From Bin55 sp964572845 (GTDB lineage: Bacteria; Pseudomonadota; Gammaproteobacteria; Pseudomonadales; Azotimanducaceae), in the NCBI GenBank assembly GCA_964572845.1, contig CAZNFX010000010.1, forward strand, positions 93,706 to 157,705: a DNA stretch of 64,000 nt, written 5' to 3'. Position numbers and translations under genes: made by a program. The notes beneath the pieces are model-generated. The model had not been told where the DNA came from. It was given only the letters and a program-made list of their open reading frames with translations, and ran no database searches. Within the stretch, counting starts at the first letter, position 1. The number at the start of each line of letters is the position of its first letter. Below are positions 50,102 to 59,579 of the stretch, one piece after another.

Positions 50102-52585
50102 GTGTTGCTTGTCATGTTCGTCTACAACATTAAGGCACAACCGAAAATCAACAGTTGTTATTTCACCTTTGGAACAACGACGCTGTGTTTGTCTAGGGTT
50201 TGGCTGCAACTCTTGGCTGCTCTGTTGGTCACGCAATTCCTAGCCGCTGCCGAGGGAGAGACAGAAGAGGAGTCAACCTCTCGTGAAGTGCAGGCTAGTC
50301 CTGAGCATTTTGATGGTTCCGAGACTTGGTACGGAGTCTTCGAGGGAAAACTTGCCGATAGATCGTCTTTGCGCTATTGGCACAATGAACTGGCACTTCC
50401 TCTTGATGATCATAGCGACGACTTGAAACTTGTGGTCGTTAGGAAGGGTAGCGTTCCTTTAGTTCTCGAGCTAACTTCGGCGTTGTACGAAAAGGGCGTG
50501 CCGATTGAGTTCTCCACGGGAGGCTCCGTTCACGGGCATGTGGTTTCCAAGAACGGGGAGCCAATCAAGGACGCTACGCTTACGGTCCTGTATTCACAGC
50601 AGCTTCAATTCGTGCCTCCTGAGCCTTCAATACTGAAGTGGGAGGCGAATGAAGATGGCTCCTACCGAATCACTGGCTTGCCAATGGGATTGAACACGAT
50701 CTCCGCTGCGGCTCCCGGATTCATGCCGTCACAGCCGGAAGGGATACACATCGAGCACGAATCCCAGGCTCTCGATCTTGACTTTAGACTTGACAGAGCG
50801 GTGCACATTGCCGGCCGAGTTCTGGACACAGACGAGTCGATTGTGACTGGCAACGTGGACGCCTCCATCGACTCGGAGCAACAATTGAACTTGGAGCTCC
50901 ACTTCAATGTCGATGGGGTGTTTCGAATAGGACCGTTTGCCGAGAATTCCCCCGTTGACCTAACTGCACGCTCTCCGGACGGGCGACGGTCCGAACCCCG
51001 GAGAGTGATCGCGAAGACCGACGCGGAGGCCGACCTGATGCTTGTGGACCATCGCACGCTGTTACGCGCTAGGATAAGCAACAGCGAAACGGGCGAGCTG
51101 GTTGACGAGTTTGAATTTTGGGCCGGCAGGAACAACCACGTACCAGCGTTGTTCAGCAAAAAGAAGGCCCGTGGCCAGCTGGATGTGGAAGTTTGCAGCA
51201 CCAGCTTTCGTTTCTCTCTGCATGCACCCGGATACTCGATCTGGGCATCCAACAGTATTAGCATCACAGGGAGGGAGGAGTTCGACTTCGGGACAATCGA
51301 GCTCGATCCCCTTTACGAGGTGTCGGGTCGGGTAGTCGACGCGGCAGCCAAAACCCCGATTGCGAACGCGCGATTGACGAGAACTGACGGGGAGAACTAC
51401 TTCGCTAGCGTCCTCAACCTGCGCACGGTTAGGTCTGAAACCGACGACAAGGGCGAATTCAGCTTTCAAGGGCTTCCGAGCTCCGGAGGAACGATCCTAG
51501 CCTATGCCGACGGATATCGGAGTGTCAGCCATAGTGTGACGAATGTTGAAGTCCCAATTGACATCGAGCTTACCCCGGAAAACCAGTCGAGCGTAGAGGG
51601 AACTGTATTCTCCGCTGGCGGTTCGCCCGTCGCGGGAGCGAAAGTGTATCTGGCGTTCGGCATCGGAAGTTTTGGATCGGGTGCGTTAGGGACGCAAACC
51701 GACGAGAATGGCTTGTTCAAGTTCGAGGGCAGGGACGACGGCACTTACACCACTTATGCTATTTCCGACGTCGGTCGGTCGCAGAAGCAGACGGTTGGAA
51801 TAGAAAACGGTCAGTCCGTCTCAGGAGTGAAGCTCGTCATCGAAACGCTTGGCCGCATCTACGGCGAAGTGCGAGGGCTGCAAGGCGGGGAAGGCGCGCT
51901 TGTAGAAGCCGACGACGTGGATTCGAACTTGGACGAGAACTTCTCCTACGAGCTCGTCGGTGTGTCGGACGGCACGCATCGGGTATCGATCGTAACCAGC
52001 GAAAGTCGAAGACTGTCGCATTCCGTCGACATTGTTGACGGCTCGTCGGAACGCGTGGACTTCCAATTTGGAGAGAGCCATACTCTCTCAGGCGTCGTTG
52101 TCGCCGACGGACGTCCGATTGCGGGAGTCTATCTACGGGCAGTATCGCCTGAGGACCGGTCGATGGTCTTCTCGTCTGGAGCATCTCGTCACGATGGCTC
52201 TTTTACCCTGCAAGGTCTCGCCAAAGGTGTCTATCGAATCTTGGTGGCGGACTACGGAAAGAAAATCGAAGTCGAGATCTTTGGTGACGAAACCAGGGAC
52301 ATTGAACTTGGAGCGCTTTCGCTGTCGGGCAAGGTGGTCACACCGGGAGAAGAGTCGTTGCTTCAAGCAGGCGTCATACTGACCGGCGTTGCAAGAGGCG
52401 AGCGGGTTAGGCTGTACAGGCATGTGGGTCAAAGTGGTCGATACTTATTTGATGGTTTGGAAGCAGGGAAATACACTCTCACGATAGAGCACGAAGGATT
52501 CGAAACGCTGTCTCGTACCATTAGACTTCGCTCGTCTAAGGTCGACTACGACCTTCACTTGACCCAAGCGCTCACGAAGAAATAG
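50102..52585 (+). CDS. Large exported protein with repeated carboxypeptidase-regulatory-like domains
   Basis: 827 residues from a GTG start; the ATG at 50114 is equally possible. An N-terminal hydrophobic segment ('VWLQLLAALLVTQFLAAAEG') is a signal peptide or anchor. The rest is a string of about seven beta-sandwich repeats of the CarboxypepD_reg/Cna-B type, recognisable by their openings: 'GSVHGHVVSKNGEPIKDATL', 'IAGRVLDTDESIV', 'VSGRVVDAAAKTPIANARL', 'SVEGTVFSAGGSPVAGAKV', 'GRIYGEVRG', 'LSGVVVADGRPIAGVYL' and 'LSGKVVTPGEESL'. Each has a turn like 'DENGLFKFEGRDDGTY'. No enzyme domain or sorting motif was seen. Likely a surface or periplasmic structural protein; end of the accessory block, convergent with atpC. 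Confidence 0.8.
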   Translation: MLLVMFVYNIKAQPKINSCYFTFGTTTLCLSRVWLQLLAALLVTQFLAAAEGETEEESTSREVQASPEHFDGSETWYGVFEGKLADRSSLRYWHNELALPLDDHSDDLKLVVVRKGSVPLVLELTSALYEKGVPIEFSTGGSVHGHVVSKNGEPIKDATLTVLYSQQLQFVPPEPSILKWEANEDGSYRITGLPMGLNTISAAAPGFMPSQPEGIHIEHESQALDLDFRLDRAVHIAGRVLDTDESIVTGNVDASIDSEQQLNLELHFNVDGVFRIGPFAENSPVDLTARSPDGRRSEPRRVIAKTDAEADLMLVDHRTLLRARISNSETGELVDEFEFWAGRNNHVPALFSKKKARGQLDVEVCSTSFRFSLHAPGYSIWASNSISITGREEFDFGTIELDPLYEVSGRVVDAAAKTPIANARLTRTDGENYFASVLNLRTVRSETDDKGEFSFQGLPSSGGTILAYADGYRSVSHSVTNVEVPIDIELTPENQSSVEGTVFSAGGSPVAGAKVYLAFGIGSFGSGALGTQTDENGLFKFEGRDDGTYTTYAISDVGRSQKQTVGIENGQSVSGVKLVIETLGRIYGEVRGLQGGEGALVEADDVDSNLDENFSYELVGVSDGTHRVSIVTSESRRLSHSVDIVDGSSERVDFQFGESHTLSGVVVADGRPIAGVYLRAVSPEDRSMVFSSGASRHDGSFTLQGLAKGVYRILVADYGKKIEVEIFGDETRDIELGALSLSGKVVTPGEESLLQAGVILTGVARGERVRLYRHVGQSGRYLFDGLEAGKYTLTIEHEGFETLSRTIRLRSSKVDYDLHLTQALTKK

Positions 52586-52649
52586 TCAGTCAGTGGGATT
52601 GGCTCTGGCTTGGGTTCAATAGCAAGTAAGAACTTCCCCGAGACTGTCC

Positions 52650-53072
52650 CTAGCGTCTGCGCTTGCGTAGCTCCTCTAGCGTCCGTTGACGCGCGGTTGC
52701 ATCCGCCAACATGGAGGTAGCCATCGAGAAATCCAAGTCTCCAGCTTGTTCCGTCATGGCGCGCTTTGCTTCCGCCTCGGCCTCGGCTGCCGCTGCTTCG
52801 TCAATGTCGTCCGCTCTCAACGCAGTATCCGCCAAAATGATCACATGGCCGGGTTGCACTTCAATGTAGCCGCCAGAGGCAAAGTAGACTTCTTCGGAAT
52901 CATCCTCGAATCGCAACGTGACCGGTCCGGGCTTCAAACCTGTGAGAAGCGGCGCATGACCAGGCATTATGCCAAGCTGACCAAGGGTACCCACTGCAAC
53001 GACCATTTTCACATCGCCCGAGAAAATCTCCGTCTCTGCGCTCACGATGTCGCAGTGTGTAAGTGATGCCAT
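52650..53072 (-). CDS. atpC: ATP synthase F1 epsilon subunit
   Basis: 140 residues. 'TLGQLGIMPGHAPLLTGLKPG' in part and 'ASGGYIEVQPGHVIILADTA' are the conserved beta-sandwich blocks; the C-terminal helical hairpin ends in Arg-rich 'ELRKRRR'. Epsilon sits in the central stalk and inhibits ATP hydrolysis. It is the last gene of the operon, two bases behind atpD. In most gammaproteobacteria glmU follows; here it is about 6.9 kb away. Confidence 0.97.
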   Translation of the reverse strand: MASLTHCDIVSAETEIFSGDVKMVVAVGTLGQLGIMPGHAPLLTGLKPGPVTLRFEDDSEEVYFASGGYIEVQPGHVIILADTALRADDIDEAAAAEAEAEAKRAMTEQAGDLDFSMATSMLADATARQRTLEELRKRRR

Positions 53073-53074
53073 CG

Positions 53075-54463
53075 CTAGGCTTCCACTTCGAGCGTTGCCG
53101 CTTTCTCTCGCGCCGAGTCAATGTCGCCCACCATGTTGAATGCTTGTTCGGGCAGGTCGTCGACGTCCCCATCGAGAATCGCCTTGACGCTGCGAACCGT
53201 GTCTTCACGGGGCACATACTCGCCTTCGCGGCCAGTGAACTGCGCGGCGACGAACATCGGTTGGGAGAAGAACTGCTGAAGCTTTCGAGCGCGGTATACC
53301 AGTGCTTTGTCTTCCTCTGTCAACTCGTCCATGCCAAGGATCGCAATGATGTCCTTCAGCTCCTGGTAGCGTTGCAACACTTCCTGTGATTCACGTGCCA
53401 CGGAGTAGTGCTCCTGTCCAACAATGTTGGGATCTAGCTGACGAGAGGTTGAATCCAGAGGATCGACGGCCGGATAGATGCCGAGGTCGGTAATTGCACG
53501 GCTCAATGTGACTGTGGAGTCCAAGTGTGCAAACGTTGTCGCTGGTGACGGATCAGTAAGGTCGTCGGCGGGTACATAGATGGCCTGAACCGAAGTAATC
53601 GATCCCGTCTTGGTGGTGGTGATCCGTTCCTGAAGTATGCCCATGTCTTCGGCAAGGTTGGGCTGATAGCCCACCGCGGAAGGCATGCGTCCCAGCAGTG
53701 CCGACACTTCGACGCCCGCCAAGGTGTAGCGGTAGATGTTGTCAATGAAGAGCAGGACATCGCGTCCTTCGTCCCGAAATTGCTCAGCCAGGGTCACACC
53801 GGAGAGCGCGACACGCAATCGATTGCCCGGCGGCTCGTTCATTTGCCCAAAAACTAGAGAAATCTTGTCGAGCACGCCAGCTTCCATCATTTCGTAGTAG
53901 AAACTGTTGCCCTCGCGAGTCCGTTCACCCACGCCTGCAAAAACAGACAGTCCAGAATGCTCGATAGCTATGTTTCTAATGAGCTCGAGCATGGTCACCG
54001 TCTTTCCGACTCCTGCTCCGCCGAACAGGCCAATTTTTCCTCCCCGCGCGAACGGACACATAAGATCAATGACCTTGATGCCCGTCTCGAGAAGTTCGTT
54101 GCCTCCTTTCTGGTCCTCATAGGTGGGTGCGGGCCGATGAATGGGCTTCTTCTCTCTGGCGTTGACTTCGCCCTTCTCGTCGATCGAGTTGCCAAGCACG
54201 TCCATAATGCGCCCCAAGGTCTCCTCGCCGACGGGGATCGCAATGGGCTGGCCAGTGTTCACAACGTCCAAACCTCGAGACAAGCCTTCCGACGATCCGA
54301 GGGCGATGCACCTCACAACGCCGTCGCCCAATTGCTGCTGGACTTCAAGCGTCAATCCTGTAACGGTCACCGTAAGGGCGTCAAATACCTGCGGAACCGC
54401 TTCTCGATCAAATTCGACGTCGATGACCGCGCCAATGACCTGAACGATTTTTCCGTTGCTCAT
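53075..54463 (-). CDS. atpD: ATP synthase F1 beta subunit
   Basis: 462 residues. Walker A 'GGAGVGKT' near residue 150, the catalytic 'GERTREGNSFYYEM' and 'DNIYRYTLAGVEVSALLGRM' blocks (normally 'DNIYRF') are present. Beta carries the catalytic sites for ATP formation. Arg and Glu residues of the site appear normal. The gene is 42 bases behind atpG, with a GGAG-like site. Confidence 0.98.
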   Translation of the reverse strand: MSNGKIVQVIGAVIDVEFDREAVPQVFDALTVTVTGLTLEVQQQLGDGVVRCIALGSSEGLSRGLDVVNTGQPIAIPVGEETLGRIMDVLGNSIDEKGEVNAREKKPIHRPAPTYEDQKGGNELLETGIKVIDLMCPFARGGKIGLFGGAGVGKTVTMLELIRNIAIEHSGLSVFAGVGERTREGNSFYYEMMEAGVLDKISLVFGQMNEPPGNRLRVALSGVTLAEQFRDEGRDVLLFIDNIYRYTLAGVEVSALLGRMPSAVGYQPNLAEDMGILQERITTTKTGSITSVQAIYVPADDLTDPSPATTFAHLDSTVTLSRAITDLGIYPAVDPLDSTSRQLDPNIVGQEHYSVARESQEVLQRYQELKDIIAILGMDELTEEDKALVYRARKLQQFFSQPMFVAAQFTGREGEYVPREDTVRSVKAILDGDVDDLPEQAFNMVGDIDSAREKAATLEVEA

Positions 54464-54505
54464 AGTTCTCCTTGATTTATCTGCAAAGCTCTAGCACGTA
54501 AATTT

Positions 54506-55366
54506 CTACAGTGCAGCCGCTCCGCCCACTATTTCTGCTATTTCCTGTGTGATCGCCGCTTGCCGCGCATTGTTGTAGAGCAATGCAAGCTCTTCAATCA
54601 TGTTCTCGGCATTGTCCGTCGCGTTCTTCATAGCTACCATTCTTGCGGCCTGCTCGCAAGCCGTGTTTTCTACTACCGCCTGATAGACCTGAGACTCTAT
54701 GTGGCGCTGCACCAGCCCATCGATCAAGTCTCGTGCATCGGGTTCGTAGATATAGTCCCATCGGTGCTTCATTTCGGATTCTTCCGACTGCACGAGCGGC
54801 AGCAGCTGACGAATGATCGGTCGTTGCTGCATGCTGGAGATGAACTCATTGGACACAAGATCGAGCCGATCAATGGTTCCCCCAGAAAAGCTGTCCAGCA
54901 TGATCTTCAGACTACCGACCAGAGACTCTACCTCAGGAACTTCGCCCACGCCGTTGATTGCCGCCACTACGTTTCCACCCACGGCCCGAAAAAATGCCGC
55001 GGCCTTATTGCCAATCAACGCAAGATCGGACTCGATGTCCTGTTCCTTCCTACGTTGGAACTCTCGCAGCAACTCGCGAAACATATTGGTGTTGAGTCCG
55101 CCGCACTGCCCCTTGTCCGTCGACACGACGATATAGCCAATGCGCTTCACTTCGCGCTCGGTCATGAACTGATGCCGATATTCCGGGCTTGAATTGGCCA
55201 AGTGCCCGATGAGATTCCGAATTCTCAAGGCATATGGACGGGCTTGATTCATTCGATCCTGTGTACGACGCATTTTGCTGGCCGCGACCATCTGCATGGC
55301 GCTCGTAACCTTCTTCGTGTTCTCGACGCTGCCAATTTTCTTCTTGATCTCGCGGCCAACGGTCAC
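54506..55366 (-). CDS. atpG: ATP synthase F1 gamma subunit
   Basis: 286 residues from a GTG start directly after the atpA stop. The N-terminal helix 'EIKKKIGSVENTKKVTSAM' and 'MVAASKMRRTQDRMNQARPY' and the C-terminal 'MKNATDNAENMIEELALLYN' are the two parts of the central shaft that turns inside the alpha-beta ring. The fold and length are normal. Confidence 0.97.
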   Translation of the reverse strand: MTVGREIKKKIGSVENTKKVTSAMQMVAASKMRRTQDRMNQARPYALRIRNLIGHLANSSPEYRHQFMTEREVKRIGYIVVSTDKGQCGGLNTNMFRELLREFQRRKEQDIESDLALIGNKAAAFFRAVGGNVVAAINGVGEVPEVESLVGSLKIMLDSFSGGTIDRLDLVSNEFISSMQQRPIIRQLLPLVQSEESEMKHRWDYIYEPDARDLIDGLVQRHIESQVYQAVVENTACEQAARMVAMKNATDNAENMIEELALLYNNARQAAITQEIAEIVGGAAAL

Positions 55367-56920
55367 TTACGAATCTCCGTAGTCATGTGTCGCTGCGAAG
55401 TCGTCGAGCGCTTTCTTCATGTATCCGACAATTTCATCGCTGTAGTCGCCGGTTCTTGTGATTTCTGCCATCCACTCGCCATGCTCGGAGTTCATGTAGC
55501 TCAGCAGATCTCGCTCGAAGTCAAGCACTTTGCTCACTGCTACGTTGTCCAAATATCCCTCGTTGGCGGCAAACAGGGAAACTCCCATTTCTGCGACAGT
55601 CATGGGCGAAAACTGAGGCTGCTTCATCAGTTCCTCGACTCGCTGCCCATGCTCCAGTTGACGTCTAGTCGCTTCGTCCAAATCCGATGCGAACTGTGAA
55701 AATGCAGCTAGTTCTCGATACTGAGCGAGCGCTAGCTTCACTCCGCCTGCCAGCTTCCGCATGAAGTCGACCTGGGCATCTCCTCCCACCCTGGAAACAG
55801 AGATTCCGGGACTCATCGCTGGACGAATGCCAGCATTGAAACGATCCGTCTCAAGGAAAATCTGTCCGTCAGTGATCGAAATGACATTCGTGGGCACGAA
55901 GGCGGACACATCGCCAGCTTGCGTCTCAATAATCGGCAAGGCTGTCAAGGATCCCGTCTTCCCCTTGACTTCGCCATTGGTCATCTGCTCCACGTAGTCG
56001 GCATTGACACGTGCAGCCCGTTCTAGCAAACGAGAGTGCAAGTAGAAAATATCGCCCGGATAGGCTTCGCGGCCCGGTGGACGACGCAACAGAAGTGAAA
56101 TCTGACGATACGCCCATGCCTGCTTGGTAAGGTCGTCGTAGATGATCAGCGCATCTTCGCCCCGATCACGGAAATACTCGCCCATGCTGCAACCAGAGTA
56201 GGCGGCGATGTATTGCAGGGGCGCTGGTTCGGAAGCCGAGGCTGCAACGACGATCGTGTGCTCCATCGCGCCGTTTTCTTCCAACGTTCGAACGATGTTT
56301 GCGATGGTGGACATTTTTTGGCCGATTGCAACGTAGATGCATTTGATGCCCGTGCCTCTTTGATTGATCACCGCGTCCACAGCAATCGCAGTCTTGCCGA
56401 TCTGGCGGTCACCAATGATCAACTCCCGCTGTCCGCGACCAATGGGAATCATGGCATCGATGCACTTGATACCTATCTGAACGGGTTCACTGACGTTCTG
56501 TCGGGCTATTACTCCTGGCGCGACCTTTTCGATCGGCGAAGTCGAAGTCGCCTGTATAGGCCCCTTGCCGTCAATGGGATCCCCCAATGCGTTCACTACG
56601 CGTCCGAGCATCTCAGGTCCAGTCGGTACTTCTGCAATTCGCTTGGTGCAGCGCGCTGTCATGCCTTCCGTCAAATCGCGATAGTCGCCGAGCACAACTG
56701 CTCCAACCGAATCGCGTTCCAGATTCATGGCCATTCCAAAGATGCCGCCGGGAAACTCGACCATTTCCCCGTACTGGGCTTCTGCCAGGCCGTGGATACG
56801 AACAATCCCGTCCGAGACCGAAACAATCGTGCCTTCGTTCTGCGGTTGAACCGCAATGTCAAGTTTGGCTATGCGATCCTTGATTAGATCGCTGATTTCC
56901 GATGGGTTTAGTGATTCCAT
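55367..56920 (-). CDS. atpA: ATP synthase F1 alpha subunit
   Basis: 517 residues. Walker A 'GDRQIGKT' near 170, 'SVSDGIVRIHGLAEAQYGEM' at the start and 'ISITDGQIFLETDRFNAGIRP' with the adjacent 'AMSPGISVSRVGG' are family blocks (quoted up to the limit). Alpha alternates with beta in the F1 head and binds non-catalytic ATP. The gene is 12 bases behind atpH and touches atpG. Confidence 0.98.
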   Translation of the reverse strand: MESLNPSEISDLIKDRIAKLDIAVQPQNEGTIVSVSDGIVRIHGLAEAQYGEMVEFPGGIFGMAMNLERDSVGAVVLGDYRDLTEGMTARCTKRIAEVPTGPEMLGRVVNALGDPIDGKGPIQATSTSPIEKVAPGVIARQNVSEPVQIGIKCIDAMIPIGRGQRELIIGDRQIGKTAIAVDAVINQRGTGIKCIYVAIGQKMSTIANIVRTLEENGAMEHTIVVAASASEPAPLQYIAAYSGCSMGEYFRDRGEDALIIYDDLTKQAWAYRQISLLLRRPPGREAYPGDIFYLHSRLLERAARVNADYVEQMTNGEVKGKTGSLTALPIIETQAGDVSAFVPTNVISITDGQIFLETDRFNAGIRPAMSPGISVSRVGGDAQVDFMRKLAGGVKLALAQYRELAAFSQFASDLDEATRRQLEHGQRVEELMKQPQFSPMTVAEMGVSLFAANEGYLDNVAVSKVLDFERDLLSYMNSEHGEWMAEITRTGDYSDEIVGYMKKALDDFAATHDYGDS

Positions 56921-56932
56921 ATTCCTGCCTAG

Positions 56933-57472
56933 TTATGTGCGTTGCAGCTGATTGCGCAGTTTTTCCAGCTTGCCTCGAACCGTTCCGTCCAACACGGTGT
57001 CTCCCGCGCGAATCATGGCTCCGCCCAGAACGGTGGCGTCAACGGTCGTTTCGAGACTGATCTCGCGCTGGAATCGGCTTTTCAACGCTTCTGCGAATTG
57101 ATTCCTTTCATCATCCGTTAGCTCTACAGCCGTAGTGATTTCCACGCCAACGGTTCGTTGTTCTTCTGCTAGTCGTGTGTCAAACCCCTCCCTGATATAG
57201 GGCAGCAGTTCCAAACGACGATTGTCCGACAGGACGTGAACGAACCTACGCATAGATTCATTCAGTTGCTCGCCCAGCAAGTCCGTCAGAGCAATGGCTT
57301 TCCGTGCTGGCGAATGTGTCGGAGACGCAATCAGCTGCCGTAGTTCAGGTGAATCGAGTGCTCCAGTGAGCAATTCCAATGCACGGGACCACCGATCAAG
57401 CTGGCCTTCCTCTTTGGCTATATCAAAGATGGCGCTTGAATAGGGACGAGCAAGCGTAGCCAATTCAGCCAC
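56933..57472 (-). CDS. atpH: ATP synthase F1 delta subunit
   Basis: 179 residues. 'LARPYSSAIFDIAKEEGQLD' at the N-terminal helical domain, 'VEITTAVELTDDERNQFAEAL' in part and 'DATVLGGAMIRAGDTVLDGTV' in the C-terminal domain are typical. Delta joins the F1 head to the b-subunit stalk. Four bases separate it from atpF. Confidence 0.96.
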   Translation of the reverse strand: MAELATLARPYSSAIFDIAKEEGQLDRWSRALELLTGALDSPELRQLIASPTHSPARKAIALTDLLGEQLNESMRRFVHVLSDNRRLELLPYIREGFDTRLAEEQRTVGVEITTAVELTDDERNQFAEALKSRFQREISLETTVDATVLGGAMIRAGDTVLDGTVRGKLEKLRNQLQRT

Positions 57473-57475
57473 GAT

Positions 57476-57946
57476 CTAGAGTTCCTGTACCAGTTCCTCA
57501 AGCATCGCCGAGTGCTTGCTCCTATCGATGTCGACCGACAAAATGCGTTCCGCACCGACCACTGCCAACGCCGCGACGTCGTTTCGCAGGATCTCTCGAG
57601 CTCGATTGGATTCCTGCTCCACCTCGGCACGAGCGGCTTCAAGAATCCGTTCTCCTTCCGTACGTGCTTCTGTCTTGGCGTCTTCGATCATGCTCGACAC
57701 TTGCTTGCGTGCTTGCTCTATGATTTTCTGACCTTCGGCCCGCGCCTCATGCAGAATCTTCTCGGCTTCTTCCTGCGACTCCGCTAGGGCAGCATCAGCT
57801 TTCTCTGCATTCTCCAAGCCTTCAGCAATGCGCTGTTGGCGTTCTCGCATGGCATTGATGGCGGGCGGCCAGATGAACTTGACGCAGATGCCTACGAATA
57901 TGAAGAAGAAAACAAGCTGAAATACAAAGGTGCCTAAGTTGAACAT
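57476..57946 (-). CDS. atpF: ATP synthase F0 b subunit
   Basis: 156 residues: one N-terminal membrane helix ('TFVFQLVFFFIFVGICVKFI') with the conserved 'WPPAINAMRERQQRIAEGL', followed by a long charged helix that forms the peripheral stalk as a dimer. Length and layout equal those of E. coli b. Only one b gene is present, as in other gammaproteobacteria. Confidence 0.97.
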   Translation of the reverse strand: MFNLGTFVFQLVFFFIFVGICVKFIWPPAINAMRERQQRIAEGLENAEKADAALAESQEEAEKILHEARAEGQKIIEQARKQVSSMIEDAKTEARTEGERILEAARAEVEQESNRAREILRNDVAALAVVGAERILSVDIDRSKHSAMLEELVQEL

Positions 57947-57954
57947 GGCTTAGA

Positions 57955-58197
57955 TCAGCCGCCTCCCGCCACAGCGAACATGACGTAGAAACCAATGCCT
58001 ACAGCAATCATCGGCACGGCGTCGACCAGACCCAACACAATGAACAGCTGCGTACGTAGCATTGGCAACATTTCCGGTTGCCTAGCGATGCCCTCCAAGA
58101 ACTTGCCGCCCAGGCTGCCCACGCCCACCGCTGCACCAACAGCGGCAAGGCCCAGCATTAGAGCCGCGGCTATATACAACAATTCGACTGATTCCAT
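57955..58197 (-). CDS. atpE: ATP synthase F0 c subunit
   Basis: 80 residues in two membrane helices, joined by the polar loop 'EGIARQPEMLPMLRTQ'. The proton-carrying Asp lies in helix 2 ('VLGLVDAVPMIAVG'). There is no glutamine plus glutamate/serine set of a sodium-type ring, so this is a proton ring. It overlaps no other gene and has a strong context as third of the operon. Confidence 0.98.
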   Translation of the reverse strand: MESVELLYIAAALMLGLAAVGAAVGVGSLGGKFLEGIARQPEMLPMLRTQLFIVLGLVDAVPMIAVGIGFYVMFAVAGGG

Positions 58198-58220
58198 GAA
58201 TACTCCTGTGTTAGAGAATC

Positions 58221-59075
58221 TCAGTGTTCATCTGGCACATCGTGCGCCTGCGCGAGGTAGACCACGCTCAATACGGCAAAGATGAACGCCTGCAACGTGA
58301 TGATTAGTACGTGAAAGAGTGCCCAAGCGAGCTGAAGGATGCCGCCAAAGCCCGCTAGCAGAATTCCTCCGGTATACATCAATGCGATCAAGATGAAAAT
58401 CATCTCGCCGGCGTACAAGTTGCCGAATAGACGGAGGCCAAGTGAAATCGGCTTCGCAAGAAGCGTCACCCCTTCAAGCACGAAATTGACGGGCGCAAAA
58501 ATCTTGGGGAACGGATGAAAGGCAAGTTCTCCAAGAAATCCTCCTGCGCCTTTTCTCTTGAAACTGTAGTAGAGGACGAGCAGGAAAACCGCCGCCGCCA
58601 TGCCCATCGTGATATTGACATCTGTGGTTGGCACGATTTTTTGATAGTGCACGCCCGCAAGCGATAAGGTTTGCGGCACCAAGTCCACGGGAACCAAGTC
58701 CATCAAGTTCATTAGAAAAACCCAGACGAAAATGGTCAGCGCCATGGGTGCGACCATCTTGTTGGTGTAGGTGAAGATTTCTCCCACCGTGGTATCGATG
58801 AACTCGACAATGATCTCAACGAAGTTCTGAAACCCGCCTGGAACGCCAGCTGTCGCACGGCGAGCGGCAATCCCGAATAGCAGCAGGAAGACGACGCCGA
58901 GACCAACAGACCAGATCAACACATCAAGGTGAACGCTGAGTAGACCCATCTGCGCAGCTTCTTCCGCTGAGTGGGCAAATCCCCAAGATCCATCGGGCAG
59001 CCTGCCCCATTTGAGGTTCGTCAAATGGTGAGTTACATACTCTTGCGAACTGAATTCTGTCGCTTCTGAAGCCAT
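58221..59075 (-). CDS. atpB: ATP synthase F0 a subunit
   Basis: 284 residues from the ATG at 59073-59075, whose 'MASEATEFSSQEYVTHHLTN' matches the family start; a TTG six bases upstream is possible. Five to six helices; 'VFLMNLMDLVPVD' and the essential Arg in 'KPISLGLRLFGNLYAGEMIF' (quoted in part) make the proton half-channels. It stands behind atpI. Confidence 0.97.
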   Translation of the reverse strand: MASEATEFSSQEYVTHHLTNLKWGRLPDGSWGFAHSAEEAAQMGLLSVHLDVLIWSVGLGVVFLLLFGIAARRATAGVPGGFQNFVEIIVEFIDTTVGEIFTYTNKMVAPMALTIFVWVFLMNLMDLVPVDLVPQTLSLAGVHYQKIVPTTDVNITMGMAAAVFLLVLYYSFKRKGAGGFLGELAFHPFPKIFAPVNFVLEGVTLLAKPISLGLRLFGNLYAGEMIFILIALMYTGGILLAGFGGILQLAWALFHVLIITLQAFIFAVLSVVYLAQAHDVPDEH

Positions 59076-59107
59076 GCTCAATCAACAGTCCGAGGGCAGC
59101 GTCCAAG

Positions 59108-59488
59108 CTACTCGCTCGATTCCTTTACTTTTCCTTCTTCGACCAAGCTGTTTAGAAAATTGGCAACCACGTAGACGACGTGTGCTCCAATCATCGTCGC
59201 AATGCACGCAAATGGATCCAATTTTCTCCATACGATGACTGCGGCGACACCTAACCCATATAGCACGAATCGAACCAGATGCATCGCGAGGATGCGCTGC
59301 GGATCGTCGATCCTTCGAACGGTCCACGCAAACCACGCGTTTGCCAGCACCATCACACCGCCGCTCAACAGCACGGCCTCTGCGATTTCCGGTGCTTTAA
59401 GACTTATGCCCAATCCGACAAGGAACACCGCTACTCCTTGAAACACAACCGCAGCAAGGTGAGCGTGGTCCTTTTTTTCCTTGGTCAC
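59108..59488 (-). CDS. atpI: ATP synthase subunit I (assembly protein)
   Basis: 126 residues from a GTG start with four membrane helices ('VVFQGVAVFLVGLGISL', 'AVLLSGGVMVLANAWFAW', 'VRFVLYGLGVAAVIVW', 'ATMIGAHVVYVVANFL'). AtpI helps assemble the c-ring and is not part of the finished enzyme. The sequence is poorly conserved; position at the head of the operon settles the call. Confidence 0.9.
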   Translation of the reverse strand: MTKEKKDHAHLAAVVFQGVAVFLVGLGISLKAPEIAEAVLLSGGVMVLANAWFAWTVRRIDDPQRILAMHLVRFVLYGLGVAAVIVWRKLDPFACIATMIGAHVVYVVANFLNSLVEEGKVKESSE

Positions 59489-59573
59489 GTGAATCTACTA
59501 CCGGCACGACCAGGAAGCACACAAGTGGTTTCGCGCAACTTCAAGAGTGAGTCGAACTAACCTGTGCGGGCGC

Positions 59574-59579
59574 ATTATA
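59574..59579 (-). promoter_or_regulatory. Candidate -10 box of the ATP synthase operon
   Basis: A perfect TATAAT on the minus strand, 86 bases before the atpI start, in the 239-base space behind parB. The -35 region is weak (no clear TTGACA). It is the only strong -10 box in that space. Confidence 0.55.
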
